From Pseudogymnoascus destructans (Eukaryota; Ascomycota; Leotiomycetes; Thelebolales; Thelebolaceae): a DNA stretch of 64,000 nt. The stretch is taken from the NCBI RefSeq assembly GCF_001641265.1, contig NW_020167531.1:248001-312000 (forward strand), read 5' to 3'. The position numbers and the translations under genes were made by a program. How positions within the stretch are numbered: the first letter of the stretch is position 1; each line of letters begins with the position of its first letter. This document shows, piece by piece, positions 63,128 to 64,000 of the stretch. The notes below the pieces were generated by a model. It saw only the letters and a list, made by a program, of their open reading frames with translations. It was not told the DNA's origin and searched no databases.

Positions 63128-64000
63128 ATGAGGACGGCAGCACAACTCTTCTACCTCGCTGTGTTTGCGCTCTTGCATACATCTGATGCAAACAGCGAAG
63201 CAGTCGCGAGAAACATTGTCCCCGAAGCCGCCGACGAATGCGCCGTAAGTCCAGCCCATCCCTTAGCTTCCATCCTTGCCTTGCCTCTCTGACCACCTAC
63301 AGATCCACCCGAAAGCAATTGTTTCCGATGCATGCGCCTCCTACTCTACAATCGATAATCTAAACAAGGCGCTCAGTCCTGCGGTCGAAGACCTTACCAA
63401 GCATACCGACTTTTTTGCATACTACCGCCTCAACCTATTCAATAAGCAATGTCCCTTCTGGAACGACGACGGCGGCATGTGTGGCAACATTGCCTGCGCC
63501 GTGAACACGCTCGACAATGAGGAGGATATACCACTCGTCTGGCGCTCAGAGGAGTTATCGAAGCTGCAAGGACCAAAGGCCGTTCACCCTGGGCGAAAGC
63601 AACAAGCTGAACGCGGTCCGGAGAGGCCGCTACAAGGCATGCTGGGAGAGGACACAGCGGAGAGTTGCGTGATGGAATACGACGACGAATGTGATAGCAG
63701 GGACTACTGTGTACCAGAAGACGAGTCCGCTACTGGCAAGGGCGACTACGTGAGTCTAGTCGACAACCCCGAGCGCTTCACCGGATACAGCGGCGCGAGC
63801 GCCAACCAAGTCTGGGACGCCATATACCGCGAGAACTGCTTCAGCCGCTCATCCTTCCCCAAGTCCGCGTCCCTCGGCAAGCCGAAAACGGCGAGCATGC
63901 CGTTCCCCGCCGCCAACGAGCTCAAGTTCGTGATGCAGGGCGGCGCGAAGCACGCTCCGCTACTAGGCAATGCCCCGAGCGCCGAGACGGGCTTCGAGAA
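63128..64000 (+). CDS. ERO1: Ero1-type ER thiol oxidase, 3' end outside the window
   Basis: Re-oxidises protein disulfide isomerase in the ER lumen with FAD and oxygen. Exon 1 63128-63244 encodes a signal peptide (MRTAAQLFYLAVFALLHTSD); a 58-nt intron follows; exon 2 starts at 63303 and is open to the right edge. Conserved blocks: VSDACASYSTIDNLNKALSP, TDFFAYYRLNLFNKQCPFWN, MCGNIACAVNTLDNEEDIPL, YDDECDSRDYCVPEDESATG, GDYVSLVDNPERFTGYSGAS, VWDAIYRENCF. These cover the regulatory cysteines and the start of the FAD-binding fold; the CxxCxxC active site would lie beyond the window. Confidence 0.94.

Overview
The window is nuclear DNA of a filamentous ascomycete (Pezizomycotina). Genes are split by short introns (about 45-110 nt) with GT..AG ends and TACTAAC-like branch sites. 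The recognisable products are typically fungal: Pal1, an RlmA-type MADS factor, a GT90/CAP10 glycosyltransferase, a Vps3844-type ER protein, XLF/Nej1, a UVRAG-like autophagy protein and Ero1. Repeats are old, nested and carry C-to-T/G-to-A stop codons of the kind RIP produces. The exact class cannot be fixed from the sequence.

Layout. 1-8.4 kb: a partial low-complexity gene, glutamine synthetase, a block of minisatellites and a large disordered-protein gene. 8.8-18.4 kb: a nested transposon island. 18.5-33.4 kb: a gene-dense stretch with GT90, the RNA cytidine acetyltransferase (Kre33/NAT10), a Vps3844-like protein, a predicted mitochondrial membrane protein, a thioredoxin-fold protein, XLF and a small unknown protein. 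33.4-43 kb: a gene-poor stretch with one mariner MITE, then a forkhead factor, cactin and a UVRAG-like protein. 44-47.4 kb: a dead Tc1/mariner element with an apparently intact pogo transposon inside. 48-50 kb: RlmA-type MADS factor. 52.3-54.2 kb: a second pogo element. 54.6-57.7 kb: Pal1 and Usb1. 57.7-62.3 kb: a decayed zinc-finger gene, a small unknown gene and transposon wreckage. 63.1 kb to the edge: the start of Ero1.

The outstanding object is in the transposon island. A 3,878-bp hAT-type element (9992-13869; 13-bp terminal inverted repeats, perfect 8-bp target duplication) sits inside a decayed Helitron. Its own transposase has lost the catalytic core. It carries, on the minus strand, a complete histone H3-like gene of 157 codons with two introns: an H3-type amino terminus (ARTKQTAR) and a full-length, gap-free H3 histone fold. 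A second multi-exon gene of unknown function is transcribed divergently from it. Most introns of these element-borne genes contain copies of an 11-bp motif, TCTGGTAATCC or its complement. I know of no described hAT element with a histone H3 cargo, but no database search was possible.

Three otherwise convincing genes are each broken by a one-base shift at a G or C homopolymer (about 5275-5284, 49654-49662 and 59921-59925). This points to assembly error as much as to mutation.
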